64,000 nt of DNA from Nocardiopsis potens DSM 45234 (GCF_000341105.1 NZ_ANBB01000061.1:1-64000); one strand, 5' to 3'. Counted from the stretch's first letter, positions 16,900 to 26,414 are shown. Made by a program: numbers and translations. The notes: generated by a model from the letters alone, not told the origin.

Positions 16900-17595
16900 A
16901 TGGACATGCGTTCGCCACAGAGAACACTTTCCGGGGCCGGACTCGGGGACGCGGCGGCCGTCGCCGGGGCGGTGGCGCTCGTCGGCGCCTCCTACGGGGC
17001 GATCGCCCAGGCCGCGGGGTTCCCCCTGTGGCAGGTGGCGGCGCTGGCCGCGGCGGTGCTCGCCGGCTCCGCCGAGCTGGTCCTCGTCGGCCTGCTGGCC
17101 GCCGGCGCCGCCCCGCTGCTCGCCGCGGGGGCGGCGCTGCTGGTCAACACGCGCAACTTCGCCTACGGGATGGCCGTCGCGCCGTTCCTGCGGCGGGGCC
17201 CGTCCCGGGCACTGGCGGCGCACTTCGTCAACGACGAGACGGTGGCGCTCTCCCTGGCCCGACCGGACGGGGCGGGGCGGCGGGCCGCGTTCTGGGCCGG
17301 GGGCCTCGCCATCGCCGCCGCCTGGCCCGGGGGCGCCCTCGCCGGCTACGCACTGGGGTCGCTGACCGGCGACCCCGCCGCGCTCGGCCTGGACGCCGTC
17401 TTCCCGACCATCCTGCTCGCCATGGTCGTCCCGGCGCTGCGCGACCGGCGGACCGCGGCCGCCGTCATCGCCGGCGCGCTGATCGCCGCGGCCTGCACCC
17501 CCTTGCTCCCGGCCGGCGCCGCCCCACCCGCGGCCCTGCTCGGCCTGGCCGCGATCCCGCTGCTGCGCCCCCTGGAGCGGAGGTTCCGCCGATGA
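16900..17595 (+). CDS. azlC: AzlC-family branched-chain amino acid permease subunit, 231 aa
   Basis: Two in-frame ATGs at 16900 and 16906; neither has a strong ribosome site. The protein has the AzlC pattern: an early GASYGAIAQAAGFPLWQVAALA segment, the family signature NTRNFAYGMAVAPFL near residue 80, HFVNDETVAL, and about five to six membrane helices. AzlC is the large subunit of a two-component amino acid exporter with AzlD. The following azlD overlaps by ATGA. Confidence 0.92.
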   Translation: MDMRSPQRTLSGAGLGDAAAVAGAVALVGASYGAIAQAAGFPLWQVAALAAAVLAGSAELVLVGLLAAGAAPLLAAGAALLVNTRNFAYGMAVAPFLRRGPSRALAAHFVNDETVALSLARPDGAGRRAAFWAGGLAIAAAWPGGALAGYALGSLTGDPAALGLDAVFPTILLAMVVPALRDRRTAAAVIAGALIAAACTPLLPAGAAPPAALLGLAAIPLLRPLERRFRR

Positions 17596-17912
17596 GCACC
17601 ACGGCCTTCCTGACCGCCCTCGCCGTGCTGGCGGTGGGCACCTACGCCCTGCGCGCCGGAGGGCTGCTCCTCCGCGACCGGCTGCCGCTCTCCCCCGGAA
17701 CCGACGAGACGCTGAACCGCGCGGTCGCCGTGCTGCTCGCCGGGGTACTGGTCTCCACCACCCTCTTCGACGGCACCGAGCCGGCCGGAACCGCCCGCCT
17801 GGCCGGGGTCGCCGCCGGCGGCCTGTGCACGCTGGCCCGCCTCCCTCTGGCCGCCGCCCTGCTCACCGCGGCGGGCTGCACCGCGGCCCTGCGCCTGCTC
17901 GGCATCGACTGA
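17592..17912 (+). CDS. azlD: AzlD-family amino acid transport subunit, 106 aa
   Basis: ATG overlaps the azlC TGA. The short protein has four hydrophobic helices: MSTTAFLTALAVLAVGTYALRAGG at the N-terminus, AVAVLLAGVLVSTTLF near the middle, and two at the C-terminus. Size and partner identify it as AzlD, the small subunit of the branched-chain amino acid exporter. Confidence 0.92.
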   Translation: MSTTAFLTALAVLAVGTYALRAGGLLLRDRLPLSPGTDETLNRAVAVLLAGVLVSTTLFDGTEPAGTARLAGVAAGGLCTLARLPLAAALLTAAGCTAALRLLGID

Positions 17913-18052
17913 CCGGGGGCGGGAGCGCACCGCTTCGGGAAGGTGTACGCCGTGCCCGCGCGAGGGGACGGGGTTCTCTTCCTTCTCGGCCCTCCCCCGG
18001 GTCGTCCGCGGCGGGGCCCGAAGTACCGGACCGCCTGTCAGGCACTCCTTTC

Positions 18053-18095
18053 GGAGGCTTCTGCCCGGCGCCGAGGACGCCGGGCAGAAGCCTCC
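18053..18095. terminator. Strong hairpin between azlD and the caspase-helicase gene
   Basis: GGAGGCTTCTGCCCGGC (18053-18069) pairs perfectly with 18079-18095, giving a 17-bp stem and a 9-nt loop. It lies between convergent genes and probably terminates both transcripts. There is no long T-tract, as is common in GC-rich actinomycetes. Confidence 0.75.
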
Positions 18096-18142
18096 ACGTC
18101 CGGCAGGAGACGGCGTCCCGCCCTGCACGGCGGCATTCCGGT

Positions 18143-21100
18143 TCAGCCGGCCCTCCGGACCAGTTCGGCGGCGACGGCTTCCGGCTCCGTCCAGCAGCGC
18201 CAGACCGGGACACGGACCGTGCGCGTCCCCGACACCGCTTCGAAGAGCGCGGCCTCGTCCAACGCCCGCAGGAGCGTCCGCCCTGCCTCAGGCGCCGCCG
18301 GGTCGCCGACGCCGGCACGGTCGATGATCACGGCGACTTCCCCGTCGGCCCCGGAGACCACGAGGTCACAGGCGTATCCGTGCACGGCCCTGCCGACCTC
18401 GACCGCGGCTCCGCACGTCTCCAGCGCCCCGAACAGCCGGCCTCGGGCCCCATCGGGCGCCTCCTCCGTTCCCGCCGGCCGCGCCCCGAGTGCGAAGTCG
18501 GCCAGCAGGCCCTCCTGCTCCGACCAGTACCTCTGATCCCCGACCAGGTAGAGACGGGAGCGGGCCCTGGTCACGGCGACATTCCACAGGTTCTCCCCCC
18601 GTGCTGCCCACTGCCCCGGTCCTCGGGCGACCCCGGTCGCGGCCGCCGGGGACACGACCATGACGTCTCGCTCCCCGCCTTGGAACGTGTGCACGGTACC
18701 GACCCGGATGCGCTCTCCCGCCCCGCTGAGGCGGCCCTCCAGCTCGCGCTTCTGCGCCGTGAAAGGGGTGGCGACCCCGATGTCCGCGTCCGGCGGCAGC
18801 TCGGTCCAGAGCCGACGCAGCAGCCGGACGACCTCGTCCGCCTCGCCGGTGTTGCGGCACGAGCGCCCGCCGGGCCGGTCGGTGGCCCCCTGGACGTCGA
18901 TCCACTGGACGGCCTGCCGGGCCGGCGCCGCCAGGCCCGGCGTGCGGGTGCGCACCGCGAGCCTGTTCCCGTAGAAGCGCCTGTTCACCGGCGCGACGAT
19001 GTCGGGGTGGCAGCGGTAGTGCTCATCGAGCCAGAGGACCTCGCGGTCGGCGCGGGCGAGGGCCGCGGCGGAGGCGTGGTAGGCGGACGATCGCGTATAG
19101 GCCAGTGAGCGGTCGTCAAGCCATTCCTCATCCAGTCCACTGGCCGTTTGGAGTCGGCGGTCCTCCTTCGCGCCCAGCGGGTTGACGGGCTGAAGCTGGT
19201 GAGGGTCGCCGATCACGAGGGCGCGCTCGGCCCGGAAGAGCAGCGGAAGGACGTCGGCGATCGTGCACTGGCTCGCCTCGTCCACGACGACCAGGTCGAA
19301 CAGGGCCGGTTTCGGCGGGAACACCCGGGCGGAGCGAGACGTGACGGCCCATGCCCGGGCCACCCGGATGAGGCGGCCCATGCCCACCCACGTGGACCCC
19401 CGTGACGCCAGGTGGTCCAGCCTCTCGTCGAGCACGCCTCCTCCCTCGGCGAGTGCGCGGGCCACCTGCGCCGCGAGGTACCGCCGGCCGTCCTCTCGGC
19501 GCTTCTCTCGGACGTCGGCGATGCGGGCGTGCACCTCCTCCGGGATCCCGCCCCGCTCCAGGCGCATCCGGGTTTCGCACCATTCGAGCTCGGTCCCCAG
19601 GAACTCCGCGAGCGCCGCCAGCTCCCCATCGTCGCGCCCGTACCGGAGGCTCCGGCGCACCCACCACCGGTACAGCGGAGCCGTCCACCCCCGCCCGATC
19701 GCCGCGTCCACGCGGCGGCGCCACTTGCGGACGGCCTCGGCATCGGGGAAGAGCCGGTCCACCGCGACCTCTGCGGCGACGCGCGCCCGGTCCTGATCGC
19801 GCACGGGCGCCGACACGGCCAGGCGGCGCTCCGCCGCCCCCGCCTCTTCCAGGATCGCCTGCGCGTCGGCGAGGCCGCGCTGGTGGAGGTCGAGCCGCTC
19901 GGCCCCGGTGCGCCCGTTCGCGGCCTCCAGGCGCACCGTCCGCAGGCGGGTGAGGATCTCCGCTTCGTTCTTCTGCTTCTCCGCGTTACCGGTACGGACG
20001 ACGAGGTCCACGCCGGGCAGCAGTCCGTTCGCCCGGCGGACGACCTCATCGACCGCCGTGTTGTTGGTGGAGGCGACCAGGACGGACTCCCCGGCGGCGA
20101 CCGCGGTGGTGACCACTGACGTGATCAGCTCGCTCTTGCCCGTACCCGGCGCGCCGGTCGCGACCGTGAGCCTCTCCCGCATCGCCGATTCCAGGATGCG
20201 CTCCTGCGCCGCATTGCCGTGCCCGGTGACCACCGGGCGCACCTCGCCCCGGTGCACGGGCCGGACGGCTCCCGGATCGGCGAAGGACGCCAGCGCCGTG
20301 GAGGCGATCCCTTCCGGCTTCATGCCGTTCTTGGAGCGGTGGTCCAGGTCCGCGACCAAAGCGCCGATCGACCGGGCCCCGGGGTCGGCGGCATGGAGCA
20401 TCGCGGCGTTCCGGGCGCCGCTGCGGAATGGAGGCCCCGCCTCCAAGCGCCCGTCGAGGCGCCCGGCGACCAGGTCCTGGACCTGCTCCAGCCCCAGGCG
20501 CCCGCAGAGGGCGCGCGCCCTGTCCGCCAGGCCCGCCGCCCCCGTTCCTCCCCAATCGGCTTCGAACCAGGCGAAGAGGTCCTCGACCGCCTCTTCATCG
20601 AATTCGGCGGCGGTGAGGAGGAGTTCCCGGTTGAGCTCGGGCTCTCCCGCCGCGAGCAGCTCGTATCCGCCGTCGTCGCGCTTCCGCGCCTCCACGTCCA
20701 TAACCAGCAGCGGGGCGGCCTTGTAGCCCTTCCGGTCCCGCCCCTTCTCTTGGACGGGAGCGAAGAGGACCGCCGGGTATCCGTAGCGCAGGGGCCGCTT
20801 CTCCTTCAGTGAGGATTCGGCGATCCGCGCGGCGGCGCCCGTCAGCGGGATCCTCTCCGCTTCACCGCTGAGGATCCGCTCGCGTTCCGCCTCGAGGACC
20901 GCGAACTCCCCGCCGGCGACGTCGGGGAGCTGCTGCAGCACGCTCTGCCGGCTGAGGCAGGCGCTGTAGTAGTCGAACAGGGCCTTCCAGCGCCGCGTGT
21001 CCCACCGGTCTCCCTCCCCTCCATCGGAAGGCCGGAAGGCTCCCTCGGCGGAGAGGGCATCGGGCCCGGGCGCCCCGCCCCGGTCAGCGCTCCGCTCAAC

Positions 21101-21910
21101 CCCCGGGGCCTCCGCCGCCCCCTGGCCGGCCGGCTCGTCCAGCACCACTGCGGTCGAGGCGCCGACGTGGCGGGCCAGCTTCATCGCGCCCTGCGCCGCC
21201 AGCGAGAAGCCGGTGACGTGCTGTCCGCCGTGCCTGTCGACCGACTTGTACACGTACTGGTACAGATCGACCGTGTCGATCCATCCGTCGCCGTCGGAAT
21301 CGGCCGCGGCGCCGGAGAGCCCGCGCACCACGGCGGCGGTGAAGGGCGAAGGCTCGATCTTCGTCGTGTTGTCGCCTTCGTAGGCCGGTTCGATCGCCCC
21401 CGACGCGGCGAGGACATAGGTTCCCGCCGAGTCGTCTCCACCCATCTGGCGCTGGAAGTCCGGATGATCACCGGCCCCCTGGGCACTGCGGGTGGCGAAC
21501 CCGTCGGCGAAGGCACCGCTGTAGCAGCAGTCGAGCAGCAGGACCTTCTTCGCCACCCGCGAGTCCTTGAACAGGCGCTGGAGCGTTTCCGCGGAGACCG
21601 CCGTCGATTCGAGCCTGTCCGGCCGGGTGTCGCCGAAGGCGAGGTGGAGCCTGCCGCGCCGGTTGGTCAGGCCGTGCCCGGAGAAGGAGACCAGCACCAG
21701 GTCTCCGGGCCTGCCTTCCACCAGCGGCTCTTCGATCGCCTCCAGCGCCTCCCTCTTTCCCGGGTCGTACAGGGAGCGCACGCGGTCGAAATGGCCGTTG
21801 GCCTTGAGCACCGCTTCCAGCCGGTCGACGTCCGCACGCGGAGAACGCAGGTCGGCGAGCGCCCCGTCCCGGTAGGAGGTGACTCCGAGCAGAATCGCCG
21901 TCCGCGTCAC
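18143..21910 (-). CDS. Caspase-like protease fused to SF1 helicase and nuclease-like C-terminus, 1255 aa
   Basis: GTG at 21910 behind GGGGAGGAG, overlapping the EACC1 stop (GTGA). Residues 1-260 are a caspase/metacaspase fold: AILLGVTSYRDGALADL, LVSFSGHG (catalytic His) and LLLDCCYSGAF (catalytic Cys). After a linker and a unique middle region, an SF1 (Dna2/UPF1-like) helicase follows: ATGAPGTGKSELI (motif I), VASTNNTAVDEV (Ia), VVVDEASQ (II), VIGDPHQLQPV (III), DEHYRCHPDIV (IV), GTVHTFQGGERDV (V) and VAVTRARSRLYLVGD (VI). The last 100 residues resemble a VSR/DUF559-type nuclease but the active-site Glu-x-Lys is not clear. Such fusions are predicted conflict or suicide effectors: nucleic-acid sensing coupled to proteolysis. 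Confidence 0.9.
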   Translation of the reverse strand: MTRTAILLGVTSYRDGALADLRSPRADVDRLEAVLKANGHFDRVRSLYDPGKREALEAIEEPLVEGRPGDLVLVSFSGHGLTNRRGRLHLAFGDTRPDRLESTAVSAETLQRLFKDSRVAKKVLLLDCCYSGAFADGFATRSAQGAGDHPDFQRQMGGDDSAGTYVLAASGAIEPAYEGDNTTKIEPSPFTAAVVRGLSGAAADSDGDGWIDTVDLYQYVYKSVDRHGGQHVTGFSLAAQGAMKLARHVGASTAVVLDEPAGQGAAEAPGVERSADRGGAPGPDALSAEGAFRPSDGGEGDRWDTRRWKALFDYYSACLSRQSVLQQLPDVAGGEFAVLEAERERILSGEAERIPLTGAAARIAESSLKEKRPLRYGYPAVLFAPVQEKGRDRKGYKAAPLLVMDVEARKRDDGGYELLAAGEPELNRELLLTAAEFDEEAVEDLFAWFEADWGGTGAAGLADRARALCGRLGLEQVQDLVAGRLDGRLEAGPPFRSGARNAAMLHAADPGARSIGALVADLDHRSKNGMKPEGIASTALASFADPGAVRPVHRGEVRPVVTGHGNAAQERILESAMRERLTVATGAPGTGKSELITSVVTTAVAAGESVLVASTNNTAVDEVVRRANGLLPGVDLVVRTGNAEKQKNEAEILTRLRTVRLEAANGRTGAERLDLHQRGLADAQAILEEAGAAERRLAVSAPVRDQDRARVAAEVAVDRLFPDAEAVRKWRRRVDAAIGRGWTAPLYRWWVRRSLRYGRDDGELAALAEFLGTELEWCETRMRLERGGIPEEVHARIADVREKRREDGRRYLAAQVARALAEGGGVLDERLDHLASRGSTWVGMGRLIRVARAWAVTSRSARVFPPKPALFDLVVVDEASQCTIADVLPLLFRAERALVIGDPHQLQPVNPLGAKEDRRLQTASGLDEEWLDDRSLAYTRSSAYHASAAALARADREVLWLDEHYRCHPDIVAPVNRRFYGNRLAVRTRTPGLAAPARQAVQWIDVQGATDRPGGRSCRNTGEADEVVRLLRRLWTELPPDADIGVATPFTAQKRELEGRLSGAGERIRVGTVHTFQGGERDVMVVSPAAATGVARGPGQWAARGENLWNVAVTRARSRLYLVGDQRYWSEQEGLLADFALGARPAGTEEAPDGARGRLFGALETCGAAVEVGRAVHGYACDLVVSGADGEVAVIIDRAGVGDPAAPEAGRTLLRALDEAALFEAVSGTRTVRVPVWRCWTEPEAVAAELVRRAG

Positions 21911-22377
21911 CGCTCCTCCCCTGCACCGTCCCCTTCGGCGCGGTCCTCGGCGCCTCGTCCGCCACCGGAGGACCGAGACCCGCCCTCCTCCCCGCTCCGC
22001 TCCGCCAGCAGCGCCGAGAGGAACGCCTCGACCTGCTCCGGGCGTACATGGTGCCCCTCCAGGGTCACCTTGGCCCCGTCGGCCTCCACCGTCACCGACT
22101 TCTGCGCACGGGTCCTCAGCCACTCCTGAACGATCGCGGCGATGTGCGGAACGGCCTGGCGCACCGCGACCCCGGCCAGCAGAATCGCACCGGCGACCGC
22201 CGCCGGATCACCGGCGCGCACCCCCGGGGGCACCGCGCCCGGCGCCCTCACGAGATCAACCCGGTCGGCGTCGACGCGCTCCACGAGCTCGAGCAGATCC
22301 CGGGTATGCTCCTCGGCCTCTTCCGGAGTCGTGTCCTCCTGGAAACCGATCCTGAGCCGCAAGTCGGTCACGCGCAT
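21907..22377 (-). CDS. EACC1-type (effector-associated constant component) protein, 156 aa
   Basis: ATG at 22377 (MRVTDLRLRIGFQ) with GAAGGTGGGA just upstream. It shows the EACC1 layout: a beta-alpha N-terminal unit (about 1-45), a Pro-rich stretch, one hydrophobic membrane-like helix (PAAVAGAILLAGVAVRQAV, about 60-80), a short C-terminal beta unit (KSVTVEADGAKVTLEGHH, about 95-112) and a charged Gly/Ser tail. In actinobacteria this small protein is coupled to caspase- or trypsin-type effectors of conflict systems, as here (GTGA overlap with the caspase-helicase). It may anchor or restrain the protease; the mechanism is unproven. Confidence 0.8.
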   Translation of the reverse strand: MRVTDLRLRIGFQEDTTPEEAEEHTRDLLELVERVDADRVDLVRAPGAVPPGVRAGDPAAVAGAILLAGVAVRQAVPHIAAIVQEWLRTRAQKSVTVEADGAKVTLEGHHVRPEQVEAFLSALLAERSGEEGGSRSSGGGRGAEDRAEGDGAGEER

Positions 22378-22696
22378 TCCCACCTTCGACGAGCCCTGAC
22401 AGAGCGATCCGCTCGGTGATCGAACGACCACATTCCGAACCCGCCACATATAGCACCGGAGAGATCGCGATATCCCCGAGTCCACCCGGATGACCGTTCT
22501 CGGCCAACGCACACCGTTCCGGCGGCGCCCGCCGCGGCACCACCTCCCGGAACTAGGGGCAGAGCAGGCCGCCCCGGGCGGGAGGGAGTGCGATCGGACC
22601 CGCCCCGGACGTCGCACCGCAGGCCCGCGCCACCGGCGGCCCGGAGGCGGGCCCCTCGCGGGGATCTTTCCGACTGGTCGGTCTAAACTCGCCGGT
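22378..22696. promoter_or_regulatory. Divergent promoter region, EACC1 operon and penicillin acylase
   Basis: 319 bp. For the acylase, TAAACT at 22684-22689 is a good -10 placed so that transcription would begin at or next to its ATG (leaderless). Overlapping it is the dyad CCGACTGGTCGG (22670-22681), TetR-like in size. On the minus strand a TATATG-like -10 lies near 22449 for the EACC1 operon. No gene is seen inside. Confidence 0.5.
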
Positions 22697-25276
22697 ATGG
22701 CCCGTGTCACACCCCGCGTGAAGCGGTGGATCATCATCCCCCTGTCCGTTCTCCTCTCCCTCGGGCTGGTCGCCGCGGGGCTCGGGTATTGGACCGTTCG
22801 GCGTGCGTTTCCCCAGGTCGATGGGGAGATGGTGGTGCCGGTGCTGGACGGTGAGGCCACCGTGCACCGGGACGCCGACGGGGTTCCGCAGATCTATGCC
22901 GACACCCCCGCGGACCTGTTCCGGGCGCAGGGGTTCGTGGACGCCCAGGACCGGTTCTGGCAGATGCACTTCAACCGGATGACCACCGCCGGGCGGCTGG
23001 CCGAGCTGTTCGGCGAGGAGCAGGTGGAGACCGACGTCTACCTGCGGACGCTGGGCTGGCGGCACGTCGCCGAGCAGGAGTACGAGCTGCTGGAGCCGGA
23101 GACCCGGGCCTACTTCGACGCCTACGCCGAGGGGGTCAACGCCTACCTCGCGCAGCGCGAGACCGGGGAGCTCGGGCTGGAGTTCTCCGTGCTGGGCGCG
23201 ATGAACGGCGGCGCGGAGGTCGAGGAGTGGACCGCGGTGGACAGCCTCGCCTGGCTCAAGGCGATGGCCTGGGACCTGCGCGGGAACATGGAGGACGAGA
23301 TCGAGCGGGCCGGCCTGCTGGCCGCCGGGATCGACCGGGAGCGGGTGGAGGAGCTCTACCCCGCCTACCCCGAGGAGGAGCACCCGGTCATCGTCGAGGA
23401 CGGCGAGGTGCGCGGCGGCGCCTTCGAGCCCGGGGAACCGGAGGAGGACGGCGGGGACGGCGCGGACGAGGCGCAGGCCCCCGCGCCCCCGGAGGGGGCG
23501 GCGGCCGCCCTGGAGCGGGTCTCCGACGGGCTCGGGTCCGTCCCCGAGCTGCTCGGGCCGTCCTCCCCTGAGCTGGGCTCGAACTCCTGGGTGGTCTCCG
23601 GGGAGTTCACCGAGTCGGGGATGCCGCTGCTGGCCAACGACCCGCACCTGGGGGCGCAGATGCCCAGCGTGTGGCACCAGACCGGGCTGCACTGCACCGA
23701 GGTGTCCGCGGAGTGCCCGTTCGACCTGACCGGGTTCGGCTTCCCCGGCCTGCCCGGGATCATGATCGGCCACAACGCCGACATCGCCTGGGGCTTCACC
23801 AACCTCGGCCCCGACGTCGCCGACCTCTACCTGGAGCGGATCGAGGGGGACGCCGCGATCGTCGACGGCGAGGAGGAGCCGCTGGAGACCCGGACCGAGA
23901 CCGTCGCCGTGGCCGGCGGGGAGGACGTGGAGTTCACCGTGCGCTCCACCCGGCACGGGCCGCTGCTCTCCGACGCCGAGGCCGCCGCCGACCTGCGCGC
24001 GTTCGGTGAGAACGCGCCGGTGGACGCGGACGGCGAACCGGTCGGCGAGGCCGAGGATGCCTCCTACGGGGTGGCGCTGAGCTGGACCGCGCTGGAGCCG
24101 GGCGGCACCGCCGACGCCATCTTCGCCATCGCCGCCGCCGGCGACTTCGCCTCCTTCCGGGAGGCCGCCCGCTCCTTCGAGGTGCCCGCGCAGAACCTGG
24201 TCTACGCCGACACCGAGGGGAACATCGGCTACCAGGCGCCGGGGGTGATCCCGGTGCGCGGCGAGGGCGACGGCCGCTGGCCCGCCCCCGGCTGGGACTC
24301 CGACTACGACTGGGACGGCACGGTCCCGTTCGAGGAGCTGCCCTACGCGGAGAACCCCGCGTCGGGGATGATCGTCACCGCGAACCAGGCCGCGGTCGGC
24401 TCGGAGTACCCGCGGATGCTCACCGCCGACTGGGACTACGGCTACCGGGCGGCGCGCATCCGCGACCTGCTGCAGGAGGCGGCCGCCGAGGGCGGGCTGA
24501 CCGCGGAGGACATGGTCGCGATCCAGATGGACGCGGAGAACGGCGCCGCCCGCGCGGTCGTCCCGCACCTGCTGGAGGCCGGCGCCGAGGGGACCGCCGC
24601 CGAGGCCCGCGACCTGCTCGCCGACTGGGACTTCCAGCAGGACGCCGGCTCCGCGCCGGCCGCGTTCTACAACGCCACCTGGAACCACCTGCTCGACCTG
24701 CTCTTCGACGAGCTCGGCCCGGACCACCGGATCGACGGGGGCTCCCGCGCCTGGCTGGTGGTCTCCCGGCTGCTGGAGGAGCCCGGTTCCGCGTGGTGGG
24801 AGGGGTCGGAGGCGAGCGGGCGCGACGCGGTGCTCTCCACCGCGATGCAGCGGGCCGCCGACGAGCTGTCCGACCGGCTCGGCCCCGACCCCGCCGACTG
24901 GCGCTGGGGCGACCTGCACACCTTCACCCCGGTGCACCCCTCGTTCGGCACCTCCGGCATCGCCCCGGTGGAGTGGCTGTTCAACGGCTCCCCGGTGCCG
25001 GCCTCCGGCGGCTCCAGCACGGTCAACGCCACCGGCTGGGAGCGCACCGAGGGCTACGCGGTGTCCACCGTCCCGTCCATGCGGATGGCGATCGACCTGG
25101 CCGACTTCGACGCCGCCCGGTGGATCGACCTGACCGGCCCCTCCGGGCACGCCTTCCACCCGCAGCGGCAGAACATGACGGAGAAGTGGGCCGCCGGGGA
25201 GACGGTCCCGATGCCGTTCACCCCCGGCGCGGTTGCGGAGGCCGCGGAGGACACCCTGGTGCTGCGCCCCGAGTGA
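22697..25276 (+). CDS. Penicillin acylase-family (Ntn) amidohydrolase, 859 aa
   Basis: ATG at 22697, probably leaderless. Residues 10-32 form a signal-anchor (WIIIPLSVLLSLGLVAAGLGYW). The alpha chain follows (ADLFRAQGFVDAQDRFWQM), then an acidic Asp/Glu/Ala-rich spacer near residues 240-270, then LGSNSWVV, where Ser295 is expected to be the nucleophile exposed after self-cleavage. The beta chain contains NDPHLGAQMPSVWH, PGIMIGHNADIAWGFTN and the closing TVNATGWERTEGYAVSTVPSMRMAIDL. Family members hydrolyse beta-lactam side chains or acyl-homoserine lactones outside the membrane. The substrate here is not known; quorum quenching or self-modification of a product are options. Confidence 0.93.
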   Translation: MARVTPRVKRWIIIPLSVLLSLGLVAAGLGYWTVRRAFPQVDGEMVVPVLDGEATVHRDADGVPQIYADTPADLFRAQGFVDAQDRFWQMHFNRMTTAGRLAELFGEEQVETDVYLRTLGWRHVAEQEYELLEPETRAYFDAYAEGVNAYLAQRETGELGLEFSVLGAMNGGAEVEEWTAVDSLAWLKAMAWDLRGNMEDEIERAGLLAAGIDRERVEELYPAYPEEEHPVIVEDGEVRGGAFEPGEPEEDGGDGADEAQAPAPPEGAAAALERVSDGLGSVPELLGPSSPELGSNSWVVSGEFTESGMPLLANDPHLGAQMPSVWHQTGLHCTEVSAECPFDLTGFGFPGLPGIMIGHNADIAWGFTNLGPDVADLYLERIEGDAAIVDGEEEPLETRTETVAVAGGEDVEFTVRSTRHGPLLSDAEAAADLRAFGENAPVDADGEPVGEAEDASYGVALSWTALEPGGTADAIFAIAAAGDFASFREAARSFEVPAQNLVYADTEGNIGYQAPGVIPVRGEGDGRWPAPGWDSDYDWDGTVPFEELPYAENPASGMIVTANQAAVGSEYPRMLTADWDYGYRAARIRDLLQEAAAEGGLTAEDMVAIQMDAENGAARAVVPHLLEAGAEGTAAEARDLLADWDFQQDAGSAPAAFYNATWNHLLDLLFDELGPDHRIDGGSRAWLVVSRLLEEPGSAWWEGSEASGRDAVLSTAMQRAADELSDRLGPDPADWRWGDLHTFTPVHPSFGTSGIAPVEWLFNGSPVPASGGSSTVNATGWERTEGYAVSTVPSMRMAIDLADFDAARWIDLTGPSGHAFHPQRQNMTEKWAAGETVPMPFTPGAVAEAAEDTLVLRPE

Positions 25277-25341
25277 CGCCCCGAGTGGCGCCCCCGGGCG
25301 GCGGGCCGCGCCGGCCCGCCGCCCGGGGCGCGCGCCGGGGC

Positions 25342-25379
25342 GGTGCGGCGGTGTCCCGCCGGCGGGACGCCGCCGCACC
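25342..25379. terminator. Bidirectional hairpin terminator
   Basis: A 19-bp near-perfect stem without a loop gap (arms GGTGCGGCGGTGTCCCGCC and GGCGGGACGCCGCCGCACC) lies between the convergent acylase and methyltransferase genes. It is long enough to terminate both. Confidence 0.75.
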
Positions 25380-25382
25380 CCG

Positions 25383-26414
25383 TCAGACCGGGGTCCCGTG
25401 CACGATCGAGTACTGCGGGAACTCGGAGAGCGGGACGACCCGGTCCAGCCGGAAGCCCGCGGAGGCCAGCAGCGCCTCGTACTCCCGGGCGCTGCGCTCC
25501 TTGCCGCCCGTGGTCACCAGCATCTCGAAGTCGCCGATGACCGCGATCGCGTCGTCGGGGGTGACCCGCTCGGGGACGATCGGGGCGACGATGAGCAGGC
25601 GCCCCTTCCGGTCCCCCAGCGCCTCGCGGCACTTGCCCAGGATCCTCAGCACGTCCTCGTCGTTCCAGTCGTTGAGCAGGTTCTTGAGCAGCACCGCCCC
25701 CTCGAACTCGGGGACGGAGTCGAAGAAGCTGCCCGCCCGGACCTCGCAGCGGTCCGCGACGCCGGCCGCCTCCAGCACCGGCCCGGCCTCGGCCACCACG
25801 TCGGGGAGGTCGTAGAGCACGCCCCGGATGCCGGGGTCGGCGGCCAGGATCGAGGAGAGCAGGACCCCGCTCCCGCCGCCGACGTCCATGACCGCCCCGT
25901 CCCCGGAGAAGTCGCAGTCCTTGACGATGGCCGGCGAGATCAGCCCGCTGTTGCCCGCCATGACGCCGTCGAACGCGCGGCCGAACTCCGGCTCCTCCTC
26001 CAGGTAGTCGAAGAGGCCCTTGCCGTTGGCGGCCCGGAACGCGTCGCCCCCGGTCCGCACCGCCTCCTCCGTCCCCGACCAGGCCCGCCAGATCCCCGGG
26101 GAGGCGGCCATCAGCGCGTACGGGCGGACCGACCCCTCCACGTCGGACCGGAACCAGCGGCCCGCCTCGGTGAGCCGGTACTCCCCCGGGGCCGCCTCCT
26201 CGGTCAGGCCGATCACCACCAGGGCGCGGAGCATCCGCTGCAGCGGCCCCTCCGCGCAGCCGAGCTCCTCGGCGACCTCCCCGGCGGGCCGGGTGCCCTC
26301 GCCGAGCGCGTCCGGGACGCCGAGGACGACCGACGCGCTGACGATGCGCGAGGTGATATAGCCGAAAACCAGCGACGGAAGAAGGGATTTGATATCGAAT
26401 TCAGTGTCGGCCAT
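25383..26414 (-). CDS. SAM-dependent O-methyltransferase, family 2, 343 aa
   Basis: ATG at 26414 with AGGGGAG at 7 nt. Residues 10-95 are the winged-helix dimerisation domain (LVFGYITSRIVSASVVLGVPDAL). The SAM fold follows with VMDVGGGSGVLLSSIL (motif I), DLPDVV, RAGSFFDSVPEFEGAVLLKNLLNDWNDED (the family's K-x-x-L-H-D-W region, with Asn where most members have His) and a C-terminal FEMLVTTGGKERSAREY. The His-to-Asn change at the catalytic base position is notable: some family members with altered bases do not methylate. It is divergent from an FAD monooxygenase, so both probably tailor one aromatic or polyketide product. Confidence 0.88.
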   Translation of the reverse strand: MADTEFDIKSLLPSLVFGYITSRIVSASVVLGVPDALGEGTRPAGEVAEELGCAEGPLQRMLRALVVIGLTEEAAPGEYRLTEAGRWFRSDVEGSVRPYALMAASPGIWRAWSGTEEAVRTGGDAFRAANGKGLFDYLEEEPEFGRAFDGVMAGNSGLISPAIVKDCDFSGDGAVMDVGGGSGVLLSSILAADPGIRGVLYDLPDVVAEAGPVLEAAGVADRCEVRAGSFFDSVPEFEGAVLLKNLLNDWNDEDVLRILGKCREALGDRKGRLLIVAPIVPERVTPDDAIAVIGDFEMLVTTGGKERSAREYEALLASAGFRLDRVVPLSEFPQYSIVHGTPV

